From the IMG/VR virus record IMGVR_UViG_3300037042_003533, positions 1 through 64,000 of that record: a DNA stretch of 64,000 nt; one strand, written 5' to 3'. The number at the start of each line of letters is the position of its first letter. The stretch's first letter is position 1. This stretch comes from a virus. A program made the translations under genes and the position numbers. This document shows positions 1-5,683 of this stretch, piece by piece. The notes under the pieces were generated by a model. That model saw only the letters and a program-made list of their open reading frames with translations. It had not been told where the DNA came from and made no database searches.

Positions 1-159
1 ATCTAGTGATTCACGCTTATCACTGATTCCCCTCCACGATGGGTACCCTCATAGCCCGATTTTGCTATATATGTAATTGGTAAGGTATTTACTGTGCTCC
101 AAGTAGGACTCTTGTGTGGCCTAGTTTTTGCACCTATAAATGAGCGTTATTTTGCAGTG

Positions 160-265
160 ATTATCTGCTCTCTATGATCTTCAAATTTGTAAATTTAAGT
201 TGAAATTAACTATGTGTTATTCCCAAAGATGACTTGCAAATTTGAGTATCCAAAGAGCAGATAAT
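160..265. repeat. Long interrupted inverted repeat (about 30-bp arms)
   Basis: ATTATCTGCTCT at 160-171 is the exact reverse complement of 254-265. Immediately inside, 176-189 matches the reverse complement of 237-250 at 12 of 14 positions. The two segments are collinear, so 160-189 can pair with 237-265 over a 47-nt loop. Transcribed on either strand it would give a large hairpin; as DNA it could be a protein-binding or cruciform site. Function unknown. Confidence 0.7.
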
Positions 266-293
266 TTTTAAGGTACTTTGTGCTTATTCACTG

Positions 294-350
294 CCACTAG
301 TTTACTAGTTTTTGACTAGTAGCCTAGTGGTAGGGGATAAACTCCCCTAC
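294..350. other. Double hairpin downstream of the small leftward gene
   Basis: CCACTAG at 294-300 pairs with CTAGTGG at 324-330, and inside it ACTAGT at 304-309 pairs with ACTAGT at 315-320. The next hairpin is 330-337 against 343-350 with loop TAAAC. In the leftward direction these lie directly after the stop of the gene at 358-615. They could end or stabilise its transcript, but no U-run follows, so a standard intrinsic terminator is not shown. Confidence 0.45.
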
Positions 351-357
351 ATATTTG

Positions 358-615
358 TCAGTCTGACCACAGGCTGTTGTCCTTGCTGGCTGCGAACATC
401 AGGTTCTGTCGCTCGATTGCCAGTGTATTGAGCTTGGCATCACGGGCGGCTGTTTGTGGCTGGCTGCGAATGCTTGTTATTTCACGAGCGATTGCATCGA
501 TTTTATTGATAAGTTCTAATCCTGTAGCTGTTGCATTCTCGTTTGTATTGTTGCTGTTGTTGACCATCTTGCTTGTGTTGTGCTTGGCTGCAATTTGTCC
601 TATTAGAGTAGTCAT
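358..615 (-). CDS. Small soluble protein, unknown function
   Basis: An 85-residue protein with an Asn/Thr-rich N-terminal segment (about residues 13-30) and a charged helical C-terminal half that could form a coiled coil. The start is supported by AAGGAAA 8 nt upstream on the minus strand. It is the only leftward gene in the left region, isolated from the rightward operon by about 1 kb, and a weak promoter lies at 661-689. An overlapping forward reading frame gives a Leu/Ile-rich protein without a ribosome-binding site and was not accepted. No family recognised. Confidence 0.6.
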   Translation of the reverse strand: MTTLIGQIAAKHNTSKMVNNSNNTNENATATGLELINKIDAIAREITSIRSQPQTAARDAKLNTLAIERQNLMFAASKDNSLWSD

Positions 616-660
616 TTTTAGTTTTCCTTGTTAGTTAGTGCTGCTTTCGGTTTGTTATGG

Positions 661-689
661 ATACTATATCACAGTTAATTAGATTTCAA
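661..689 (-). promoter_or_regulatory. Possible promoter for the leftward gene 358-615
   Basis: On the minus strand TTGAAA (684-689) and TAGTAT (661-666) are 17 bp apart. Both boxes are imperfect, so this is weaker than the other promoters in the window. Confidence 0.35.
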
Positions 690-1323
690 ACATGACTAGA
701 ACGGTCAGATTATATTTTGAGCATAGTTCGTAGGGTAAACGTAGGTTTGCGTTCTACGTTCTATATTTTTAGAACATCGCAGCCAGGGTTATTTTGGGCA
801 GTGTAGCAAGGCATAGATCAGACCATCATTATATAGGACTCTATTGGAGCATGTTACTGGCTGCGATCTATAGCCTTCTATATAGGTACATTCTAGGTTG
901 TTAGAATGTGCAATATAATAACCTAGTATAATTAGACAATAAAGATAGACAATAAAATCAGGGGATAATATAAACAAAGATTATTATAATAATAATTAAG
1001 ACATTATTTGTGTACTTTAATCGTAGACTATTTTAATCTAATTATATTAGTTCGTGTAGTCAAACATTGTGCCGGTATGGGCCCGCGCCTTATTTTATGA
1101 AAAATTTTGAAAAATTAGTAGGAATACCTTTTTCACCTGTCCCCCTCTCCAACCTCAAACTCCTATCCAAGTACACAAATTTAACACACTTTCCACCTCA
1201 TCCCTTTCCCTCCAACCCCCTCATAAAACTCCCTAAATCTCCCCAAATCTCCTCAATTCCACCGCCTTTCTCCTCAAAACACCCCCATTCTCATACTTGT
1301 ATAGGAGTTTCCCACCAAAACTT

Positions 1324-1362
1324 CCCGACCCAAATTACCCCCTAAAACCCCCACAATCCCCC
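1324..1362 (-). other. G-quadruplex motif on the minus strand
   Basis: Plus-strand C runs at 1324-1326, 1329-1331, 1338-1342, 1348-1352 and 1358-1362 give five minus-strand G runs of 3, 3, 5, 5 and 5 with loops of 2, 6, 5 and 5 nt. This meets the usual G3+ N1-7 pattern. It lies about 45 bp upstream of the promoter at 1406. Confidence 0.65.
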
Positions 1363-1405
1363 TTCTATACAGCCTACTTGATCAGGAGTTTGCTCTTGTT
1401 CCCCA

Positions 1406-1434
1406 TTGACATATCTCCTATTCCATGTCATACT
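1406..1434 (+). promoter_or_regulatory. Sigma70-type promoter of the left operon
   Basis: TTGACA at 1406-1411 and CATACT at 1429-1434 are separated by exactly 17 bp. The expected start site, about 1441, coincides with the first bases of the structured leader. Confidence 0.7.
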
Positions 1435-1440
1435 ATAACT

Positions 1441-1563
1441 AAGGAGAACTAACCAACACAGTAAGGCTGAGTACAGTTGAGAACTCAGTAAGCGGAGGTA
1501 GGGGAGTGTTAAGTGAGTTCTGGTCGCAACTCCCACTGTAAAGGTTTTGTTGGTTAGTTCTCT
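1441..1563 (+). ncRNA. Structured 5' leader RNA, three-way junction
   Basis: A perfect 15-bp closing helix forms between 1444-1458 and 1548-1562. Inside are a 6-bp hairpin (1467-1472/1483-1488, CTGAGT with ACTCAG) and a second 6-bp helix (1502-1507/1529-1534). ACAGT at 1473-1477, in the loop of the first hairpin, can pair with ACTGT at 1535-1539 as a pseudoknot. The RNA begins at the predicted start site of the 1406 promoter and ends about 10 nt before the ribosome-binding site AAAGGAG of the gene at 1591. The layout resembles a riboswitch, protein-binding leader or processed small RNA, but I do not recognise a known class. Confidence 0.6.
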
Positions 1564-1590
1564 CGTTTCTATTAAAGGAGAGGATAAATA

Positions 1591-1794
1591 ATGTCAAACG
1601 AAATGATCGAGATAACCTGTGGGACATGTGCAAATTGTAAATACATGAAGTTATCCACCTACATCGATGCAGGGAAAATAACATTGAAGTGTGTTGTGCA
1701 GCAACCATATCGTATCATCTACGATGGAAGCCGCACCCGGACGGCTATTATGATAGCTAGTGGAACGATTTGTGCTCTGCATGATTTTGGATAA
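1591..1794 (+). CDS. Small Cys-rich protein, probable zinc binder
   Basis: A 67-residue protein with CGTCANCK near residues 11-18 and further Cys at about 35 and 61, suggesting a metal-binding fold. The ribosome-binding site AAAGGAG lies 9 nt before the ATG. It is the first gene behind the structured leader. Its last eight codons (TICALHDFG) are written by the first copy of a 32-bp repeat that recurs 626 bp downstream, so the next gene appears inserted between this gene and its former neighbour. Function unknown. Confidence 0.7.
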   Translation: MSNEMIEITCGTCANCKYMKLSTYIDAGKITLKCVVQQPYRIIYDGSRTRTAIMIASGTICALHDFG

Positions 1795-1798
1795 AGGA
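1767..1798 (+). repeat. 32-bp direct repeat, copy 1
   Basis: Identical to 2393-2424. It spans the end of the upstream reading frame and the ribosome-binding site AAAGGA that serves the gene at 1805. Confidence 0.9.
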
Positions 1799-1804
1799 TT
1801 ATAA

Positions 1805-2410
1805 ATGAAAGTCTTAATCGCGTGTGAATTTTCGGGAATCGTTCGGGAGGCATTTCGAGCCAAGGGCCACGATGCCTATTCGTGTGACTTGCTTCCCACA
1901 GAAATCCCATCCCCCTACCATATTCAGGGAGATGTTCTCAGCATTCTTAATGACGGCTGGGATATGATGATTGCTTTCCCTCCCTGTACTCACTTAGCTG
2001 TGGGTGGGGCAGTTTGGTTCGAACAAAAACGTAAAGATGGCAGGCAGCAGGAAGGCATAGGCTTCTTCATGGAGTTTACGAAAACCTCTATACCATTGGT
2101 AGCTATTGAGAACCCTGTTGGGATCATGTCAACAAAATACCGGAAGCCTGACCAAATTATCCAACCCTATTGGTTTGGACACGAAGCTCAAAAGAGAACT
2201 TGTTTGTGGTTAACAGGTTTACCTAAGTTAGTCCCAACAAACATGGTAGATAGGGGAGAAATCTGGGTGACTAAAGGTGGTAAGAAGCGAGGAGGGGCTT
2301 GGACAATGTGTCTTACGCCGTCTCCAGATAGATGGAAGATTCGCTCCCGCACCTTCCCCGGAATCGCAGCAGCCATGGCGGATCAGTGGGGAGATTTGTG
2401 CTCTGCATGA
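1805..2410 (+). CDS. Cytosine-methyltransferase-like protein
   Basis: A 201-residue protein of a type often found in phages and annotated as DNA cytosine methyltransferase. An N-terminal ACEFSG segment is in the position of SAM-binding motif I, a Pro-Pro-Cys segment (P59, P60, C61) resembles the catalytic Cys motif IV, and ENP at 102-104 resembles motif VI of C5 enzymes. It is shorter than classical C5 methyltransferases and has no obvious target-recognition domain, so activity on DNA is inferred. The gene lies between two perfect 32-bp direct repeats; its last codons and stop are inside copy 2, so its C-terminus was probably shaped by the insertion event. Confidence 0.75.
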   Translation: MKVLIACEFSGIVREAFRAKGHDAYSCDLLPTEIPSPYHIQGDVLSILNDGWDMMIAFPPCTHLAVGGAVWFEQKRKDGRQQEGIGFFMEFTKTSIPLVAIENPVGIMSTKYRKPDQIIQPYWFGHEAQKRTCLWLTGLPKLVPTNMVDRGEIWVTKGGKKRGGAWTMCLTPSPDRWKIRSRTFPGIAAAMADQWGDLCSA

Positions 2411-2424
2411 TTTTGGATAAAGGA
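2393..2424 (+). repeat. 32-bp direct repeat, copy 2
   Basis: Identical to 1767-1798. Here the repeat is read in a different frame: it supplies the final codons of the methyltransferase-like gene and the AAAGGA ribosome-binding site of the gene at 2432. Confidence 0.9.
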
Positions 2425-2431
2425 ATGAGAG

Positions 2432-2680
2432 ATGAAGATTACATGGAAGAAAATGTCCGACCCATACATATCCGGTGAATCGGCCTACGTTGGCAAGTGG
2501 CGTGTTGGGGATGTGTACTTTGATGGTATGAGACGCGCAGAGACGGCACCTTATACGTTTACATGCTTGTTGCCTGGTCTCAAGCAGAAGAATGTTGGAT
2601 ATGCTACGTTAGAAGATGCAAAAGGGCGGCTGAAAGATTATGTTGCTCATTGGTTTAAGCAGGCAGAGGAGAGTAAGTGA
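2432..2680 (+). CDS. Hypothetical protein, 82 residues
   Basis: A small mixed-charge protein with many aromatic residues (W5, Y12, W23, Y28, Y41), probably one compact alpha/beta domain; no family recognised. The ribosome-binding site AAAGGA is supplied by the second copy of the 32-bp repeat. Its stop overlaps the next start (TGATG), indicating translational coupling. Confidence 0.65.
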   Translation: MKITWKKMSDPYISGESAYVGKWRVGDVYFDGMRRAETAPYTFTCLLPGLKQKNVGYATLEDAKGRLKDYVAHWFKQAEESK

Positions 2681-2859
2681 TGGAAGAAAAAGGTTTCAAC
2701 TACTACCGTGACACATCCCCGGAGGAGTTTCTTGCTGACCTGCGTGCTATCCTGGTGGACGGTGATAACATGTGTCCAGTCAGGCTGATCGAAGAAGTTA
2801 ATTACATGACAAGCCAATTCATTGAGGCGCAGATAGCAGAGGAGGGGGAGGAAAAATAA
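2680..2859 (+). CDS. Hypothetical protein, 59 residues
   Basis: A small acidic protein. I chose the ATG at 2680, overlapping the previous stop as TGATG, over a GTG one codon upstream. No motif recognised. It sits two bases before the RNA ligase gene in the same rightward operon. Confidence 0.55.
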   Translation: MEEKGFNYYRDTSPEEFLADLRAILVDGDNMCPVRLIEEVNYMTSQFIEAQIAEEGEEK

Positions 2860-2861
2860 GC

Positions 2862-3926
2862 ATGGAAAGCATTACATCATTCAAAGACCTGTCCACAATC
2901 ATCATCAGCTCTAGGGGTAATGCAACCTCAGTTGACTGGAATCAGTTTGGGCTGGTCAATGTTCAGCAACAGAAAGACCTGATACTCTTTAGCTATAAGA
3001 AAGAATGTCAATTCAAGAAACCAGAAGAGTGGAACTGGTTCGAGAAGGTCAGCCGGGGTCTAGTGATGAATACTCAGGGAGAGATTGTTGCCAGACCCTT
3101 TGACAAGTTCTGGAATTATGGAGAAGTCTTCCCTGAAGGTCAGCCTGTAGAAATTACTGAGAAGGTAGATGGCAGTCTGATTCTCATCTATCCCTACGAA
3201 GAGGGAATCAGAACATCTACACGAGGCAGCTTTACCTCTGACCAGGCTTTGTGGGCCGCTGAGTACATTAAGAAGCATCTAAATCTTGAGGGACTGATTG
3301 GAAAAGGGATTACCCTGCTGTGCGAAGCCATTTACCCAGAAAATCAAATTGTGGTGGATTACAAAGGAAAAGAGGATTTAGTTCTTCTAGGGGTAAGAGA
3401 TCGAGAAGGTGGGGGAGATTGGTGGTACAGTGCTGTTAAACAGTTGGCAGATAGTTATGGGATGAGCACACCAAAATCCTATGACATTGCAGACATCGAC
3501 TCCTGGTTGGAGCGAGCTAAGACACTGGGTAGTGATTATGAGGGGTGGGTGGTTCGTTACGATAACGGAACTAGGGTTAAGGTTAAGGGGGCTCTTTATT
3601 TAGAGTTACATAAGTGGATTAACCGTCTGACCCTTAAAGTGGTTGCAAAAGCCATGGTTGACGGCACTTATGCTGAACTGGAGGAAGGCTGTCCAGCATA
3701 TCTGCTTGAAACTTTACGATCCTTGAGGTGCACAATAGAAAGACAGTATGCTGAGATTTACACAGAAATTCTAGTGACTTATATAAAAGCTCCTACCAGA
3801 GGTAGCCGGAAAGATTTTGCGATTTGGGTTAATAGTAACTATCCCCAGATGGCTAAATACCTTTTTGCGTGTCATGACAAGAAGGAACTTTTTGGGATGA
3901 TTCTGAAACAAGAGTATGGTGTTTAA
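2862..3926 (+). CDS. RNA ligase (T4 Rnl1-like)
   Basis: A 354-residue ATP-dependent RNA ligase of the covalent nucleotidyltransferase superfamily. Visible motifs are the adenylation motif I K101-V-D-G104 with the usual upstream RPFDKFWNYGE segment, an E-G pair at 227-228 (motif IV), and the Lys-rich motif V at K240-V-K242. Enzymes of this type seal 3'-OH and 5'-phosphate RNA ends, classically to repair tRNAs cut in the anticodon loop by host defence nucleases. No phage polynucleotide kinase partner is visible in the window. Two tRNA-like genes lie 1.2 kb downstream, which makes tRNA repair a plausible role. The start ATG follows a GGAGGGGGAGG ribosome-binding site. Confidence 0.9.
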   Translation: MESITSFKDLSTIIISSRGNATSVDWNQFGLVNVQQQKDLILFSYKKECQFKKPEEWNWFEKVSRGLVMNTQGEIVARPFDKFWNYGEVFPEGQPVEITEKVDGSLILIYPYEEGIRTSTRGSFTSDQALWAAEYIKKHLNLEGLIGKGITLLCEAIYPENQIVVDYKGKEDLVLLGVRDREGGGDWWYSAVKQLADSYGMSTPKSYDIADIDSWLERAKTLGSDYEGWVVRYDNGTRVKVKGALYLELHKWINRLTLKVVAKAMVDGTYAELEEGCPAYLLETLRSLRCTIERQYAEIYTEILVTYIKAPTRGSRKDFAIWVNSNYPQMAKYLFACHDKKELFGMILKQEYGV

Positions 3927-3928
3927 CT

Positions 3929-4357
3929 ATGTCCCAACACTCAAAAGACCTATCTGGCCGCACCTTCAACCGGCTAACTGTGCTCTACCGTGACTACAAT
4001 CAATCACCCTCCCACACTTACTGGCTATGCCAATGTTCCTGTGGGGAAACCAAATCAGTCAGGGCCAGTCACCTGCTGTCTGGAAACACCCAATCCTGTG
4101 GCTGTCTGGCTCAGGAGCAGTTTCAGAAGAACTCCAAGCACCTTCTGGTGGATATGAAGGGGGAGGTGATGAAGGGGTGGGAGGTGGTCAGGAAGGCAAC
4201 CGGGTACGAGAGAAGGAATGTGCTGGGGTTGAAGGCTTCTGTCAGGCAGGCAGTTTGGGTGTGTAAGTGTGGGATGTGTGGGAAGGAAAGGTTTTTTGGT
4301 GGGCAGGAGCTGAGAGAGGGTAGGGTGGGGACGTGTAAGCATAAGGAGGAGATGTGA
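3929..4357 (+). CDS. Zinc-ribbon repeat protein, HNH-associated type, no nuclease domain
   Basis: A 142-residue protein. Residues 7-60 form one copy of a repeat with the pattern L-x-G-x-x-F-x-R-L-T-V, then W-x-C-x-C-x-C-G, then S-C-G-C. A degenerate second copy (about 73-140) keeps W-V-C-K-C and a late Cys. The same repeat occurs three times in the HNH endonuclease at 26769, so this is either a stand-alone DNA-binding version or the remnant of a homing endonuclease whose HNH domain was lost. The 3' half of the gene is strongly G-rich and C-poor on the plus strand, unlike its neighbours. Confidence 0.7.
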   Translation: MSQHSKDLSGRTFNRLTVLYRDYNQSPSHTYWLCQCSCGETKSVRASHLLSGNTQSCGCLAQEQFQKNSKHLLVDMKGEVMKGWEVVRKATGYERRNVLGLKASVRQAVWVCKCGMCGKERFFGGQELREGRVGTCKHKEEM

Positions 4358-4461
4358 TGATGACTGCGATATTGGGTATAGGGTTGTTTGTGGTAGTTGT
4401 TGTTACTTGGTTTGTGATAGGAGTTTGGATTATAAAAGGGGCTATTGAGGCTCATAGATAA
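4357..4461 (+). CDS. One-helix membrane micro-protein, 34 residues
   Basis: A short gene starting at ATG 4357, overlapping the previous stop, with AAGGAGGAG 6 nt upstream. The product is almost entirely one hydrophobic helix (about residues 4-27, rich in Val, Ile, Phe and Trp) ending in a short polar tail. It could be a small membrane modulator or a lysis or exclusion peptide; function unknown. Confidence 0.55.
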   Translation: MMTAILGIGLFVVVVVTWFVIGVWIIKGAIEAHR

Positions 4462-4472
4462 GGAGAAACAAT

Positions 4473-4799
4473 ATGTGCCAGGGTTGTGTAGACGATGGAT
4501 GTCTATCTCAAGAAACATATGACAAGATTGAAGCGTTTTTAGAGAAATATCCCCAAGCTTCTTGGGGGCCAGCTCATGTGGTATTGGAAGATGATAATAC
4601 CGATGATTATAATATCAAATGGAGTTTGGGATTAGCCAAGGCAGCACTATCCCATGATTCTAATGATCTGTTTCATCCGGAAGAAGATATTATCACTATG
4701 AACAAGATGGAATGGTATGAAGATGAAGACCCGAAAGAGTTGCAAGCTACAGTGGCGTTTTTAGAGGAGTTGTTGGAAATACCAGAGAATGTGAGGTAA
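4473..4799 (+). CDS. Hypothetical acidic protein, 108 residues
   Basis: A strongly acidic protein (many Asp/Glu, helical C-terminal third) with a short N-terminal CxxC (C2, C5) and C10. AAGGAG precedes the ATG by 7 nt. Acidic phage micro-proteins sometimes mimic DNA, but nothing here proves that. No family recognised. Confidence 0.65.
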   Translation: MCQGCVDDGCLSQETYDKIEAFLEKYPQASWGPAHVVLEDDNTDDYNIKWSLGLAKAALSHDSNDLFHPEEDIITMNKMEWYEDEDPKELQATVAFLEELLEIPENVR

Positions 4800-4800
4800 T

Positions 4801-5106
4801 GTGAACAACTACCCAGGACAAACAGAGGCAGAGAGACTAGGTTATACTTTATACGGAAGTGCAGGTGATCATTCATCTGCCACCTATTTCAAAGATCACC
4901 TTTTCTTAACAGTTACAAAGAATGCTGATAATAAATTCAAAGGGGCTCTTTGGACTAACATTGGATTGGTAGAACTTCGTATTGCAGAGGTCAGCTTCCC
5001 TAACAGCAATTTTCACATATTCGAGCGGGATATGAAGGCTATTTCAGAGGCGGGGGAAAGGGCTTACAACAATATCCGAACAGCTAAGTTGATGAATCAG
5101 TTCTAG
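4801..5106 (+). CDS. Hypothetical protein, 101 residues, GTG start
   Basis: Begins with GTG one base after the previous stop, so it is probably translationally coupled. It is a mixed alpha/beta protein without recognised motifs. It is the last gene before the promoter and tRNA-like cluster. Confidence 0.6.
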   Translation: MNNYPGQTEAERLGYTLYGSAGDHSSATYFKDHLFLTVTKNADNKFKGALWTNIGLVELRIAEVSFPNSNFHIFERDMKAISEAGERAYNNIRTAKLMNQF

Positions 5107-5108
5107 GG

Positions 5109-5137
5109 TTGACACATTCCTAACGCTGTGGTATACT
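5109..5137 (+). promoter_or_regulatory. Consensus sigma70 promoter for the tRNA-like genes
   Basis: TTGACA (5109-5114), a 17-bp spacer and TATACT (5132-5137). The expected start is about 5144, three bases before the first tRNA-like gene. The spacer contains CTAACGCT (5120-5127), an octamer repeated near micro-gene junctions elsewhere in the window. Confidence 0.8.
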
Positions 5138-5146
5138 ATAAGTAGA

Positions 5147-5222
5147 AGAGAGTTAGTGTAACGGTAACATCCCATGAGTCGCGCGCGATAGTGGAAAGCA
5201 GGTTCAATTCCTGCACTCTCTT
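5147..5222 (+). tRNA. tRNA-like gene with an enlarged anticodon loop
   Basis: A perfect 7-bp acceptor stem (AGAGAGT 5147-5153 with ACTCTCT 5215-5221), a D-arm GTGT/ACAT with loop AACGGTA, and a perfect T-arm GCAGG-TTCAATT-CCTGC (5198-5214) show tRNA ancestry. The anticodon arm is abnormal: only CCAT (5172-5175) pairs with GTGG (5191-5194), leaving a 15-nt loop that contains the palindrome TCGCGCGCGA. I cannot assign an anticodon. It may be a degenerate tRNA, one with an inserted or spliced segment, or a decoy. No CCA is encoded. Confidence 0.6.
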
Positions 5223-5224
5223 TT

Positions 5225-5343
5225 AGAGGCAGAGAAACTATAAGTGAGATAGCCAATCAAGACCTTATGGTGTGTATAGTTCAATGGATAGAATGGCCCT
5301 GGCTGGGCTCAATACAAGTTCGAATCTTGTTGCACCTGCCTCT
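5225..5343 (+). other. Outer 8-bp stem around the second tRNA-like gene
   Basis: AGAGGCAG (5225-5232) is the exact reverse complement of CTGCCTCT (5336-5343), which is followed by TTT. The stem would enclose 103 nt including the tRNA-like element. It may act as a terminator or processing stem for the tRNA transcript, or it may be chance. Confidence 0.4.
5270..5338 (+). tRNA. tRNA-like gene, weak acceptor stem
   Basis: The D-arm (GTTC-AATGGATA-GAAT, 5279-5294) and T-arm (ACAAG-TTCGAAT-CTTGT, 5314-5330) are typical. The acceptor stem 5270-5276 with 5331-5337 has one mismatch and two wobbles. The anticodon arm can be drawn with a 7-nt loop reading CTGGCTG, which would put GGC as anticodon, but a 5-nt loop pairs better, and the G3:U70 identity pair of alanine tRNAs is absent. 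Function and charging are uncertain. Confidence 0.5.
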
Positions 5344-5360
5344 TTTGAAAAGGAGTTTAT

Positions 5361-5477
5361 ATGTTCCGTAGACTAATCCCCAAACATTTAGGACAAACTT
5401 TGCTGTTAATCACGATCTTCATGGTACTCTATCTTAGTACCATGGTATGTTTTGTTTGTTTTGTGATAGGAGCTTAA
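5361..5477 (+). CDS. One-helix membrane micro-protein, 38 residues
   Basis: AAGGAG lies 6 nt before the ATG. A basic N-terminal segment (residues 1-9) is followed by a hydrophobic helix from about residue 13 to the end, with two Cys. The positive-inside rule suggests the N-terminus faces the cytoplasm. Function unknown. Confidence 0.55.
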   Translation: MFRRLIPKHLGQTLLLITIFMVLYLSTMVCFVCFVIGA

Positions 5478-5478
5478 C

Positions 5479-5682
5479 ATGCTATCAGAACCAGTTGTCT
5501 TCATAAAGTGTGATTTCTGCTCAGTTACCGAAGAAGTTACTTTAACGGCTCTGGCTCGTGGGGCTTATGACGAGCGAAATGTACGGTCAACACTAGAAGA
5601 GTGGGGCTGGACACTTTCTGACCTGAATGAGGATATGTGCCCGGACTGCTCGTTTGAGTGCTCAATAGGAGAAAGGGTTTGA
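5479..5682 (+). CDS. Zinc-ribbon micro-protein, 67 residues
   Basis: Two CxxC pairs, C11-x2-C14 and C54-x2-C57, flank an alpha-helical middle, the layout of a small treble-clef or zinc-ribbon fold. Several similar micro-proteins occur in both arms of the window. Probably a nucleic-acid or protein-binding adaptor; function unknown. Confidence 0.65.
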   Translation: MLSEPVVFIKCDFCSVTEEVTLTALARGAYDERNVRSTLEEWGWTLSDLNEDMCPDCSFECSIGERV

Positions 5683-5683
5683 T

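Larger units (their letters stand above)
1..357. other. Non-coding left region with hairpins
   Basis: I see no convincing gene here. The stretch holds a short hairpin (AGTGAT at 5-10 against ATCACT at 19-24), a large interrupted inverted repeat (160-265) and two compact hairpins (294-350) just beyond the stop of the leftward gene that ends at 358. Confidence 0.6.
616..1405. other. Non-coding region: AT-rich and G-depleted tracts
   Basis: No supported gene. It contains small hairpins (738-744/754-760 and 888-895/902-909), an AT-rich stretch at about 950-1060, then from about 1131 to 1370 a tract with hardly any G on the plus strand (two G in roughly 1141-1285). The AT-rich segment beside a strand-asymmetric segment would suit a replication origin or a transcript-free control region; this is inference. 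Confidence 0.5.

Noticed and set aside
377-634. Forward frame opposite the gene 358-615
   Set aside because: Hydrophobic shadow frame without translation signals; the reverse frame has a good ribosome-binding site and balanced composition.
789-977. Leftward 62-codon frame
   Set aside because: Lies over hairpins and AT-rich DNA, no ribosome-binding site, composition not protein-like.
1067-1345. A 92-codon forward frame in the G-depleted tract
   Set aside because: Its Pro/Ser-rich content follows from the C-rich bases, and no ribosome-binding site is present.
4140-4345. Plus-strand G-quadruplex in the G-rich gene end
   Set aside because: Only three adjacent G3+ runs with acceptable loops; falls short of the standard pattern.
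5225-5343. tmRNA or permuted tRNA
   Set aside because: An outer 8-bp stem exists, but there is no tag-peptide frame and the T-arm is not next to that stem.
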